A DNA stretch of 64,000 nucleotides from Diadema setosum. Taxonomy: Eukaryota; Echinodermata; Echinoidea; Diadematoida; Diadematidae. The notes under the pieces were generated by a model. It was not told the DNA's origin. It searched no databases and was given only the letters and a program-made list of their open reading frames with translations. Both the position numbers and the translations under genes were made by a program. This document shows positions 23,273 to 34,209 of this stretch, piece by piece (position 1 is the stretch's first letter; each line of letters opens with the position of its first letter). The stretch lies in assembly GCF_964275005.1 (NCBI RefSeq), contig NC_092688.1, positions 24,020,940 through 24,084,939 of the forward strand. The letters run 5' to 3'.

Positions 23273-24374
23273 GTGACCCTGCATCCCTGGATTTTTAGGT
23301 AAAGAACAGATTTTAAGACCAAGACTCTAAGCTTTAACTCTTTATGTGCCACGTTCGCACGTCCGACTCAGTCGAGGGCGTGCCGACTTCGCATATTCTG
23401 CTCAACAAACAAAGCCGCCAAAACCGAGCGATAAATCGCTAATCCCGCTGTACAATCAAAGCGTTTTTCGCGCTTTTGTTCCTCTCACATACGGCTTGTA
23501 TTCTATGTGGTGATTGACTATCAAGCGGTGTTCCAAACTAGATTTGCGCTTACATTCTCAGTTTCTGTCATGGTTTTATGTGCAAAAATCATGCCATTAC
23601 AGTACTGTAGCAACTGGTCATTCAAAAGAAAAATTGAAAGTAGATTTGTCATACAATTTATATCGAAGCGAAGTTTAGCATTCCTCGTTATCTTTGCTCA
23701 CTATTATGTCCACCTTAACAGAAATTTGTAGAAGTTATACAAATTGGAAAAACAGAATTCTTTCTCAAGCATGACTACCTGTGTGTCTCAGAATAACGTG
23801 GCACACAGGGGGTTTCCACCATGGCACATAAAGAGTTAAAATGATACATAGCTCAAATCAAATGGATTCTCCTAACCTATCTAAATATTGGAAAGAAAAC
23901 ACACAATCTGGGAGAGTGTGAACTGAGAAAAGAGACTCTGAAGTACAGGATCTCTTAAAGCGCTTAATCTTTACCAAACCTATTATTATATTAATTATCA
24001 GGTAATAATATCAACACAACCTGTTCATGGTTAATATCAACTTTCAAAGCAGTAGCATTATTCTTTCAAAAGTGATCAGAGTTGAAAGTGAAGAGTGTGC
24101 GAAGGATTTTCAAGAAATGAAATGGACCTCCTAGACATACCTCATCTCACTACAAAAAAAAAAAAAAAAACAACAACAACAAACTGCTGAAAATACACTT
24201 CTCTTCATTTTATGATCCTTTAAACTTAAGAAAAATAATAATTATTGAAGAAGAATAGCTCTTTCAGAAAATATGAAAAACTCAAGATTGAGTTGGTTGA
24301 CCCGTTTCACTTTTTTGAGTTCTCACGTACAATCAAGGGGTGCTAATTTTGGTTGGTTTTGTGATGAATGTGCA
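23273..24374. mobile_element. GTGACCC-family MITE, copy c, interrupted
   Basis: Begins ATGTGACCCTGCATCCCTGG and ends near GGTTTTGTGATGAATGTGCA. A 505-bp TTAA element (23334-23838) splits it at GCTTTAAAATGAT. Without the insertion the copy is about 597 bp. The left terminal repeat has lost the ACCACAAAACAAAC block. Confidence 0.75.
23334..23838. mobile_element. TTAA-flanked MITE (piggyBac-like), copy 1
   Basis: Flanked on both sides by TTAA. Terminal inverted repeat CTCTTTATGTGCCA; next to it is CACGTTCGCACGTCCGACTC at the left and a TAACGTGGCACACAGG block near the right end. No transposase is present. TTAA target duplication and a CTCTTT-like terminus suggest mobilisation by a piggyBac-type transposase. 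It is nested in MITE copy c. Other copies: 34938-35446 and 44258-44770. Confidence 0.85.
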
Positions 24375-24539
24375 TTATAATTAGGCCGTTCTTGTTGAGA
24401 GAGTTGCGATTAAAGCTGTTTAAAAAAACAACAACAACAACAACAACTTAAGAACCACAACGAAATATTTTAATTTGTCGTTTTAAATATTAAAAAAATA
24501 ATATTTGAAAAAAAAAAATCTTGCTAGGCCCATTCTGTG

Positions 24540-24870
24540 ATGAAACCATACAATATACGTATACATAGATATTCCTTTCGTTCGACGCCGTCAACTTCTA
24601 CCCGCCCATTGATAGGAGGCTGCTCAACAAGACCATCGAATACGAAAAACATTCACAACGATAACGAGATAACGAGATCATCTTCCACTCCAAGAATACC
24701 CTCCTTTTCCATGACAACGAGCCTTGACAAAAAGCAAACCCAGACGACCTCTTTGATGTCACGATGGGCTCATACGATGGAGCTGAGACATGCGAACTTT
24801 TGGGTGCATACATACTTCAAGAAATCGGCACCATAATCCCGAAAGAAAACATCGGGCTCTACCGAGACGA
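24540..24870 (+). mobile_element. Diverged reverse-transcriptase fragment (Penelope-like?), truncated
   Basis: Across plus-strand frames the translation reads SFDAVNFYPSI, RLLNKTIEYEK, then [20 protein letters not shown], and [21 protein letters not shown] matches RT motif A and YRDD the catalytic motif C. The family resembles Penelope-like RTs in motif A, but the [11 protein letters not shown] segment is unusual and I cannot place it firmly. It has frameshifts, and it stops exactly at YRDD, where the tail of an inverted LINE begins. Confidence 0.55.
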
Positions 24871-26462
24871 CTTTATTTATTTTTATTTATTTATTAAGTC
24901 TTCTTTAAAAGCAGGGTAGTCCCATTCAGTGCCACAAAGGCCTGCTTTACAAGGGAGCCCTGCGTTGATATACATTACATTACATGTGCACACAAAAAAC
25001 AAGAACAAAACGAACATAGATATGATACAGCTAAAGAACAATCGGCTCGTGGGAACATAAAACACATAAGTAAGAACATAAAACGAGCGGAGAAAATAGA
25101 TATCTGAATAAATTCATAGCTAGTGCAAAGGCTTCGTATCAAATGAGAGATTGGTGTTGGCGTACACGATTCTTAAATGTTTGCAATGAGGAGGCTGTTT
25201 GAATAAAAATGGGTAACTCATTAAATGATTTGCCTGCAGCATAAGTGAAGGAGCATTTCTTATATTCAGTTCTAGGTTTGGGTATGTGTAATTGGCAAAA
25301 AAGGGCATATCTAGTGGTATAAGTAGTAGGGCGTTTAGTCACAAGTTTAACTATGTACGGTGGGGCTAAACTGCGTAACAATTTGTACACCAGGACACAA
25401 TAATGATATTGAATTCTTTGTTTAATTGACTGCCATTTGAGAGCATTAGTAAGAGCTTGCGCTGACATGTAATAACCTCCATTCAATACTACACGAGCAT
25501 ACTTATTTTGACAGCGTTGCAATCTGTTTAAATTTGTCTTTGTTAGTGACCCCATACAGCGCAACAGTAATCGATATGCGGAAGTATGAAAGAAAAATAC
25601 AGCTGATTCATGATTTTACGTGTCAAACACGATTTGATTCTTCGTATACACACAATAGAACGAGAAATTTTCATGACTACTTCATCTATGTGGGGAGACC
25701 AGTCAAGAGTATGTTCAAAGATTACCCCAAGGTGTTTGAGACAGTTTCCAAAGGCCTGCCATTCATACAAATTTGAAAAGAATGTCTCTGTTTCCCTCGG
25801 CGCGGTCTGAATAACATGACTTTCGGTTTTTCTTTTTCTAAATTAACAATCATACCATTATCTGAAAACCATTTACTGAGGAGTAGATTGTCTGCTTGTA
25901 GTTGTTCCTGCACTTTGTAAGCATCACGTCCTGGGTGAAATATTGCCGTGTCGTCTGCATACAGAGATACTTTAGTCCAAGGACTAAAGTTTAAGTTAGG
26001 AACATCGTTGATGAACATACAAAAGAGCAATGGCCCTAGTATTGAACCTGTGGGACTCCTGTTTGAACGGGGAGAAAATCGAATCTCTAGCCTCTAAAAG
26101 AAACGCACTGCTCTCTCCCTATTACGTAAGATTCAAACCACTTAAGTTAAGTTTTGTCCATGCCGAAGTAGGACATTTTCAGCAAAATGAGGTCATGGGG
26201 TATGACATCGAAGGCCTTTTTTTAAGTCTAAAAAGACTACCCCAACTACATTGCCTTTGTCAAGGTTATCAGACAAAAAATAACTACTTTCTGTTAAACA
26301 CGTTGTGGTTGAGTGACTGGGTCTAAATCCCGATTGGCGTTCCGTCAACAGCTCGCCTTCATCTAAGTAACTGAGGAGTTGCGAGTGGACTGTTTTTTTT
26401 CCGAAAATCTTTGCTACAGGGGATAAGAGTGAGATGGGACGATAATTGCGTATATCACTCAT
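24871..26462 (-). mobile_element. LINE reverse-transcriptase fragment, 5'-truncated, with 3' tail
   Basis: Minus strand. Ordered RT blocks are visible: NYRPISLLSPVAKIF, QSGFRPSHSTTTCL, VVFLDLKK, PQGSILGPLLF-like text near 26020, YADDTAIFHPG (catalytic YADD), LGVIFEHTLDWSPHI and CCAVWG, then the C-terminal thumb region with FNELP. Several frame changes show it is dead. The 3' end carries GGGACTACCCTGC and an (AAATA)n-type tail at 24871-24895. The order fits the CR1/L2/Jockey group. The endonuclease region is missing. Confidence 0.85.
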
Positions 26463-26559
26463 AATCTTATTATCTTGTCATGATTCTGAATGCTACAGTG
26501 CGCAGCCCCATTACGCTACAGTCTGCGTATGGGGCTGCTGGTCGCAGTTACGCCGCCGA

Positions 26560-26745
26560 TGGGGAGTATGACGAGGCTGTGTCGAGTAGTATTTGTAAGT
26601 TTTGACGACAAACTTGTATTGGAGAGCCATCTTGCGTGCCTTTCCCGCTCATTTTCCGGGTTCGGAATGGTAAAAAAAAAAAAAAAATCTTCTTCTGGCC
26701 ATCGCCCGGTTTATTAGAACACCCAAACACTTGACACATCGGCAT
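26560..26745 (-). pseudogene. THAP-domain first exon with a homopolymer frameshift
   Basis: From ATG at 26745 the minus strand reads MPMCQVFGCSNKPGDGQKK, then a run of 16 T. After the run a different frame continues FTIPNPENERERHARWLSNT. Together these match the N-terminal half of a THAP zinc finger: the C..(V)..GC pair, the F..P block and the invariant Trp. The C..H half would lie in another exon, which I cannot identify. The T16 run changes the frame, so as written the protein breaks. It could be a mutated host or P-element-like gene, or the run length may be an assembly error. Confidence 0.6.
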
Positions 26746-26759
26746 TTTTTAAGTGAAGC

Positions 26760-26945
26760 AATAGATCATGCCGCGTGCATCCGTTGCGTGGCCGGAACCA
26801 CGCGGTACGCTACCGCTTGCTCGGCCCGTATCGCCGTTGCTCAAGCAGGGCTCCCCGAGCCAGCTGACACTCCAAACAAAAAGCAATGTGGGGCTAATAC
26901 GTCACGCCGTCACGTGATCTTTCTCGCCGGCGTACAGAAATCGAA
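26760..26945. promoter_or_regulatory. CpG-rich stretch upstream of the THAP exon
   Basis: GC- and CpG-rich compared with everything around it. It contains a CRE-like TACGTCAC at 26898-26905 and an E-box CACGTG at 26911-26916. It lies immediately upstream, on the minus strand, of the THAP start codon and is positioned like a promoter. Confidence 0.4.
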
Positions 26946-27089
26946 CAGTTAAGATTCAAAATTAGTGATGCTAAAAAAAATCGATTGTGACGAGTTGGGA
27001 GGGTATTTTTCTATGAAACTTAGTCATTATGGTCCTTGATTTATGTAGATTTTGGTGAAATTTATTCAAAATCGTCCGGACTTCTCCCT

Positions 27090-27490
27090 TAAGTATAATA
27101 ACTTTTGAGATGATAACGCTACTGCTTTGAAATTTGGTACTAATCATGAACAAAATGTGTTAATAGAGTTTGATCAATTTCAGTTCAATCTGATAATCCC
27201 TTTATTGATGTTCCTCCGGTGGTTTACATCCTGTGTTTTGTCCCTTTCATCGCACAGCTAGCACGGCTTTGTAAAGATTAAGCGCTTGAATAGACTCTGT
27301 ACTTCAGAGCCCCTTTTCTCGGTTCACACTTTTCCAGAGTGTGTGATTTCTTTCCAGTATTTTGTCAGGGGAGTCCATCTGAATTGAGTTATACATCATT
27401 TTTAAGTTTAGAGTCTGCTCTTCTAGAATCTGCCCTTAACTAAAAATCCATGTCTGGCGACTTTTTGTTGGTTTTGTGATGCAGGGTCAC
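27090..27490. mobile_element. GTGACCC-family MITE, copy d, truncated
   Basis: Only one terminus is clear: GTCTGGCGACTTTTTG, then GTTTTGTGATGCAGGGTCAC ending at 27490. The interior aligns with copy b (TAAGCGCTTGAATAGACTC and CAGTATTT blocks). The other end is missing or diverged left of about 27090. Confidence 0.7.
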
Positions 27491-27659
27491 ATAAGTTAAA
27501 TCTAGGATTTCGTAATTTCCACTCAATTGGCCACATTTCTCTACAGATTTAGGTCAAGTGTTGAACATATGTGTACCATTGTGAAATCTTGATCTAGCTA
27601 TGGAGACCTCAAAATTTCGCCCAATTAAAGTCAAGGGCCATGATTATTAGCTATTATCG

Positions 27660-28645
27660 ATAATCAGCCTCCGTATATGGAACTCCGTATGTGAGGTTGA
27701 ATGTGACATCGAGGAAGTCGATGATGGTGTCATTTGCACTGGCCGTTATCTGTAGCCCGAACTATTCGAATTTTTCGCAGAGCATCTTTTTGGTGTTCTC
27801 GGCTGCTCTGCGGAGTTTGTGGACAATGGCCAGACCATCGTCACCAGGGTTACTCCCAACAGCAGTACACTCATAGACTTGATTTTTGTGTCGCAGTCAT
27901 CAGGGGAACTTCATTGCGGTGTACAATCACTAGGATTAAGTGACCACTACCTAGTGTATGTAGTAACAAAGTTAAAGACATGGCCGTCGAAACCTAAGAC
28001 CTCGTCTTTTCGTTCTTTTCGATCTTTTAATCAAGATGCCTTTTTGGGTGATTTGGCTGCTGTTAATTGGAATAGATTGTGGCCACAAAATGCAGATGTT
28101 GATCTGAAATGGTGTAAATTCCATTAAGTGTTTTCAGACATGTGCAATAAACATGCACCTTATGTTACAGTACGTAAAAAGCAAAAGGGATCGCCATGGA
28201 TAAATGATCAATATATTATTATAGCAAGAGAACGTGATTTTGATAAGAGAAAATACAGTGAAACCAAGAAAATGGCATTTTGGGAAAAATATGAATATTA
28301 CAGAAATAAAGCAAATAATCTGAATAAAAAGTTAAAAAGAGTGTATTATTGTAATGAATTATCAGACAGCGGTAATGATATGAGGGAAAGATGGAAAGTG
28401 CTTAAAGATTCATTGCCAAACAGGAAAGGATTTGATGAGTCAAATGTATGTATTAATGGTGAACCAAATGAAGATTTTCACAGGATTGCAACAGAGTTTG
28501 ATATTATGTTCAGTAATGTTAGCAAATTATGTTGTAGTAATAATGGCAAGAATGATAAAACTCAGCAACGACAAAAGTGTTTGAATCATGTCAACCGTGC
28601 ACGACCTTCCTTTTCTTTTGATGAAATAAGTACTTTTCCCATACG
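27660..28645 (+). mobile_element. LINE endonuclease C-terminus and linker fragment
   Basis: Plus-strand frames read TIVTRVTPNSSTLIDLIFVS, then LGLSDHYLVYVVTKL, which is the end of an APE-type endonuclease (LIDLIF and SDH motifs). After one stop at 28125 the frame continues with CNKHAPYVTVRKKQKGSPWI and a Lys-rich linker to FDIMFSNVSKL. This is the part that precedes the RT domain in CR1/L2-like LINEs. The RT fragment at 24871-26462 is on the other strand, so this is a separate copy or an inverted piece. Confidence 0.75.
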
Positions 28646-28963
28646 GTAAAAGCCATTACTTTCATATATGTACAGAAATTTTCACAAACGAGGCCACCGA
28701 CATTTTCATAAGATGCTGTTTTCACGACATGACACCGAAACTCATTAGTGCACCAATGCCCATTTAAACCGTTCACGATATTTTCGTGTGTTGTTACATT
28801 CACGGCCAAACAGTGATTCATAAAATTCATTAAAATTAAACCCTCACGAAAATAACAGCTTTTTCAGTACAGTGCAGTAATCTCCATGTTTATGTGTACA
28901 CATACACCTGAGCAAAGCCATCTGGTTTAGGACAGGTCATTATTGCTACTGGCAACTTGGTTA

Positions 28964-29500
28964 TTAAAGGACAAGTTCACCTTCATTAACATAAGGATTG
29001 AGAAAATGCAGCAATATTAGTAGAACACATCATTGAAAGTTTGAGGAAAATCGGACAATCCGTTCAAAAGTTATGAATTTTTGAAATTTTTGAGCAGTTA
29101 CAGCTGGATGAGAAGACTACTGCAGTGTATGATGTCACCATGCGTACAACAATATAAGGAAAATATAAAGAGAATTTCACAAAATTTCATCTTTTGAAAA
29201 AAGTACACATTCCCTTGACTCGTTACAGACATATGTTATGGGTAATATTATTCCCATTGCCTTTAGAAAGAGACAAGTCAAGTGCTCTTTTATTATGCGA
29301 AAAAAGTGAAAATATGTTGAATTTTCTTTACATTTTCTTTATATTGTTGTACTCATATGACATCACGAGCCTTAGTAGTCTCTTCATCCAGCGGTTCCAA
29401 CACAAAAATGTTAAAAATTCATAACTTTTGCATCGATTGTCCTTAAACTTTCCTTGATGTGTTCTACTAATATTGCTGCATTTTCTCAATCCTTATGTTT
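28964..29500. mobile_element. TIR MITE starting TTAAAGGACAAGTTCACC
   Basis: The left arm AACATAAGGATTGAGAAAAT, then GCAGCAATATTAGTAGAAC, is repeated inverted at 29455-29500. Further inside, TTATGAATTTTTGAA and GGATGAGAAGACTACT also pair with the right arm. The right arm lacks the outermost bases found on the left, so it is truncated where the next palindrome starts. Confidence 0.7.
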
Positions 29501-29527
29501 AGGGAAGGGATATTTATTCTCACTAGC

Positions 29528-29692
29528 GTTCTACCGCGGGATCCCGCAAATTTGCGGTAGGACGATTTGCCGAACGCGTAATTATTACGCGCTGAACGTT
29601 TTTTTTTTTTTTTCCTCGCGCAGCGGCAGGGGAAAAAAAAAAATCGTGCGGAGGAACGCGGTAGGACGCCGATCGTCCTGCCGCGGTAGAAC
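29528..29692. mobile_element. 165-bp palindromic MITE, CG-rich
   Basis: Starts GTTCTACCGCGGGATCCC and ends with the inverse CCGCGGTAGAAC. The arms also share GGTAGGACG-type and CGATTTGCCG/CGATCGGCG blocks. A T15 and an A11 run lie inside. It has much higher CpG than its surroundings. Confidence 0.7.
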
Positions 29693-29799
29693 GGGCGTAA
29701 TTCATTCTTCGTGTGCACGCAACTACGGGCAGATCAAAGAGGTTCTATATATGTAATAGAGCGCGCGCTCGCATACAGAAGCGGGGCCAATTGAACGAC

Positions 29800-30863
29800 C
29801 CGCCGCCATTAGCAAAGAGGTCGACTACCCGATTTTGCCGGAAGGGTGCGTTGGGAGCGTTGGGTCGCGTCGCGTTGACTGGAACCCCACCCTTCGTCCA
29901 AAGCCCCCCCCCCCCCCCCCGGTTTTGCCGAAAGGGTGCGTTGGTACTTTTTCTTATGTAACATTAAAAGACGAGTTTTGAATTCATATTTAACCTTCAA
30001 ACAACCATTTCAAAGAGGCTATCGTCCGGATCGGTTTCTAAGCGCACAGGGAAGAGACGAAAATTGGTCTAATCAAGGAGGTTCTAGAGAATGGAGTCAC
30101 AACCGTCTTATTTCCTTTGCTAGATGTTCGAAGCCGCCGCTCAAAAATATTTGAAGCATGTGCCAAACAGGATTTGCCGCGCAGATAGGAAGACAATTGA
30201 CTCGTGTCTCATTGCATAATCACTAGCCACTATCAAAGGAAGATATTTCTTTGTGATGGTAATTATTTTTCGCTATCCCTTCTTATAAAAGGTAGTTGGT
30301 ACAGACATGAGGATGCGCGAATAGAAATTGAGCAGAAAATGCTGAAATACAGATGAAAAATACTCCACTGGTCATACCCGGTCACTAATCTAATATATCT
30401 ATCAATAAAGAATTATACTTGAAGATTATTCCATATTAGTTTCATTTGCGGAAACTAAGCGGAAAAGTGATAAAACCAGCTTTCTAGGATGGTACAGTTT
30501 TAAAGATTTTCACATGATACAGCTCTGATTTACACTTTTCCGAAATTTCTGGACCGAATTGTCTTTTGTTTTACATGCTTAATCATTAATTGAAATTTCA
30601 TTTCATTTAATAAATAGATAAGCAAAATATGGCCAACATTATGATAACGTTCAAAATTAATCTTCAGAATGCTCAGCAAGACGGCGGCAAGGAACATCGA
30701 TCATCAAAGGCACAAGTGCACCTGTGGAATTCCTTTGTACATCAATAGAAATCTGACAACTGTTTGAATAATACAGCCAGTTGGAACTCCATGTTTAAAA
30801 CCTCTTTGGTCTAATTCCATTTTGTATTAAGCGCATTACAAATGTAATGTATTATTGTTATCA

Positions 30864-30900
<37 letters not shown>

Positions 30901-32000
30901 CGATTTACACTCTATTACCACTTGGTCTACAGCCAGTTGGTCTAATAGACTGTTTAATATCAGTTGGTCTAATAACCAGTTGGTCTAGTCATCATTTCGT
31001 CCAATTACTGTTTGGTCTAATTGTTATTTAGTTTAATTATTATTTGGTCTACAGTCAATTCGTCTAATAATAGCCATTTGGTCTATTTTTGGTCTAACAC
31101 CAATTTATATCATCAAATACCGATTTGGTCTATTATGAGTTGGTCTAATTCCATTTCGTCTAATCATCAAATGGTCTAAAATAAAACCAAATCATTTTGT
31201 CCAATATAAATTTGGTGTACACATCATTAATTTTGGTCAATTGCCCAGTTGGTCTAGCCTCTGTCTATCAACATTTAGTCTACACCCATTTAGTCTAATA
31301 ACCATTGATCTTATTGTCATTTGGTCTAATAGCCAGCCTCCTGGTCTAATCAGGTACCATTTGGTCCAATCATCGTTTCGTCTATATGACCAACTGGTTT
31401 TTTTGTTTTTTTTTATTGGAGGGGCCTTTTCATTGATGTGTACACCAAATTTATATTGGACAAATTTGGTTTTATTTTAGACAATTTGATGATTAGACGA
31501 AATGGAATTAGACCAACTCATAATAGACCAAAAATAGACCAAATGGCTATTATTAGACGAATTGACTGTAGACCAAATAGTAATTAAACCAAATAACAAT
31601 TAGACAAACAGTAATTGGACGTAATGATGACTAGACCAACTGGTTATTATACCAACCGATATTAAACAGTCTATTAGACCAACTGGCTGTAGACCAGGTG
31701 GTAATAGAGTGTAAACCGATCCGGACTATAGCCTCTTTGAAATGGTTGTTTGAAGGTTAAATATAAATTAAAAACTTGTCTTTTAATATTACATGAGAAA
31801 AAGTACGCCAACGCACCCTTTCGGCAAAACCGGGGGGGGGGGGGGGGCTTTGGACGAAGGGTGGGGTTCCAGTCAACGCGACGCGACCCAACGCTCCCAA
31901 CGCACCCTTTCGGCAAAACCGGGGGGGGGGGGGGGCTTTGGACGAAGGGTGGTGTTCCCATTAACGCGACGCGCCACCACCCAACCCACCCTTTCGGCAC
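29800..32000. mobile_element. Composite foldback element with repetitive arms
   Basis: The left outer arm (about 29826-30037) and right outer arm (31727-32000) are inverted copies containing GGTTTTGCCGAAAGGGTGCG, a long C or G run, CCACCCTTCGTCCAAAG and GAAATGGTTGTTTGAAGG. The inner arms (30901-31380 and 31440-31720) are inverted arrays of degenerate TTGGTCTAAT units. On the right, inner and outer arms join directly (GTGTAAACCGATCC); on the left they are split by an 861-bp insertion. No protein is encoded. Confidence 0.75.
30038..30898 (+). mobile_element. Retroposon insertion with (ATT)n tail inside the foldback
   Basis: It separates GGATCGGTTT from CGATTTACACTC, which are continuous in the opposite arm of the foldback. 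The flanking ATCGGTTT (30030-30037) and ATCGATTT (30899-30906) look like an 8-bp target duplication with one change. The 3' end GTAATGTATTATTG plus (ATT)n is typical of LINE or SINE tails. There is no clear RT sequence, so it is a 5'-truncated LINE or a SINE. Confidence 0.6.
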
Positions 32001-32379
32001 AAGCCGCTCCACACGAGCTTCGAAGAAAATTGACCTACAAAATAATGCTATAATGTGCACAATAACACAATGTACATGGTTAAGACCCTGATTGTTATAA
32101 ATCTCTTTACGAAAGCACACAAACCACATGGGAAATAACAACTGCTGATATACGGTCTTCTATAACCGAAGAAATAAATGGGACAATAAACTGCGTTATC
32201 TGAAGTCAATCAACACACTTAGATTATTTGACGTCCAATAAACAATGTTACCTCATAAAACCTTGAAATATGAAATACCTTTGTCTTACTCTACATCAAA
32301 TATTATTTGTTGACGTATTTAGATTCGTTTTGAATCTTCTCTCTTTACTCAACTCGCAAGTGATACCAAAGTTGACTAC

Positions 32380-34200
32380 TTCTTGCTTTCAACAAAAATA
32401 TTTTATTTTCGTGTACACCTCAGTCACTGTGTTGATAGGCAAAACAATTTATATTCTTATGTGATAGTCTACAGGGTTTTACACTTTGGTTTATCTCCCT
32501 TTTCGTCTTTCCATCTCGACTGAGGTCTTGAGTTACAATAAAAGAAGTGAAATCAAATTCATGTCGTATAATCATTTTGCATACATTGCAACTACATTTA
32601 AACCGCTCAAGTATCTGATAGTGCAATGAACTGAATGTACAGTGTTAACAACTACAGTTTTAATATATCGGGGTTTTTTTTCTAATAAATTGTTCATCGA
32701 AGTTTCACACAATTCTTCTGGTTTTATTTTGACACAACTCTTCTCTAAACCAACCTATGCGTTGATTTGGCTAAGGCTGAGATAGAGGGATACTCATAAA
32801 AATGTATGTCCTTCAGTCAGTGGTAACAGAATATTTCTTTACAATTTCTATTTCCCGTTGAGCAAGAACAGCAGAGTATTTCATTCTTCTCACTACAGGA
32901 ATGAAAGAATTGTTGTGTGATGTAAAAACACAATTTCTTTAGGAACGGTTTTACAGTGGGATCATTGTGTATTTCACAATATCTTACTAAGATTGCTGAA
33001 CCTATTAATCTTAGTGTCTGAAGTTAACCTGATTCACTTATGATAACAGTTTCATAATTTGTAGATAACATAAAGGAGAGATTGAAAAAAGAAACGCAAG
33101 TTCAACTAAAACCTTTGTTCTGATTTCAAGCGGAGAGAATATCGCGTTACACAGGCTTTTAAAAGAAATCAAATCTCACCCTACAACAAATCGTTAGCAT
33201 GATTGAATACCTGAATATAAGACCGGCCGAAGTTTAAAGTATAAAGCTATCATCTTTGAAGACATCTTTGACAAAAAAAAAAAAAAATGCTAACATAGAT
33301 ATGCATTCAAATGACCATTTTGCATTTAATTTAATATATTCGTAACATTTTCATAAGTGGAAATTCGGTAATAGTTCTCTTATTTTATAATATGTTTTAT
33401 TTTTAACGTTTTCTCAAAATTCTCAAATGAAATAGGTTAGGCCCTACTTCTGATATTCAGGTCGTTATAGGGTTACTACATAACGAAGAAACTATACCGC
33501 TGAAAATGATTCATATTCATATTTTTCCGTGCCTGTTCGTTTGCCTTTTTTCTTTATTTTTTTTTCTTATTCATGTTCGCGTTGCGTGTTTCTACAATAT
33601 CACAAGAATATACATTCATCTTAAGGTGAATTACTTAATAAATAAGTAACCACCTCACACATTTCTTACGTGTTCATGTACATATTTATTTACATATTTG
33701 ATAATTAAAATAACTAACACTATTTTTTCCCCACAGACGGCATAGTATACTGAAATCATGAATCTCTTACATTGTAATATCAAAATCGTTTAATTTTGTC
33801 GTCAATCGCAATTTCAAATCTAGAATAATAACATATCATTATTCTATCAAGTACACTCGTTACTTTTCGTCATCAAATTTAGATTCAAGAATAGCTTTTA
33901 GCACGCATGATACTTTGAAGCCTCTCATTCTTTCTATAAAGAAAAAAAAACAACCCACCATATTCTTGAATATACTAACCATTAAATTAAAGTATGTATG
34001 GACTTTGACGCAATTAGAGTTGCATTATTGAAACATTACATTATGATTCCTTGATCCAGTGGTTAGGTGAAACATGTTGTCAACTTACTTCTATATTCAG
34101 CAACGTGACATTACGATATAAGTTGCAACATGACATCACGATATCAGTTGCAACATGACATCGAATGTTATGATATGCACAGAAAAAAAATGTATAATGC
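32380..34200. other. Gene B downstream flank, colinear with the gene C downstream flank
   Basis: No exon seen. Blocks matching 56140-58130 occur in order: CAGTCACTG.G.TGATAG, AAGTGAAATCAAATT, TTGTTGTGTGATGT, GATTGAATACCTGAATATAA and AGCACGCATGATACTT. The segment is therefore part of the duplicated unit and may include 3' untranslated sequence, although no polyadenylation signal could be fixed. Confidence 0.55.
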
Positions 34201-34209
34201 ATGATTATA

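Noticed and set aside
28128..28649. Possible independent gene of 173 codons
   Set aside because: It follows an endonuclease SDH motif after a single stop and has the composition of the LINE linker before the RT domain, so it is part of a dead LINE.
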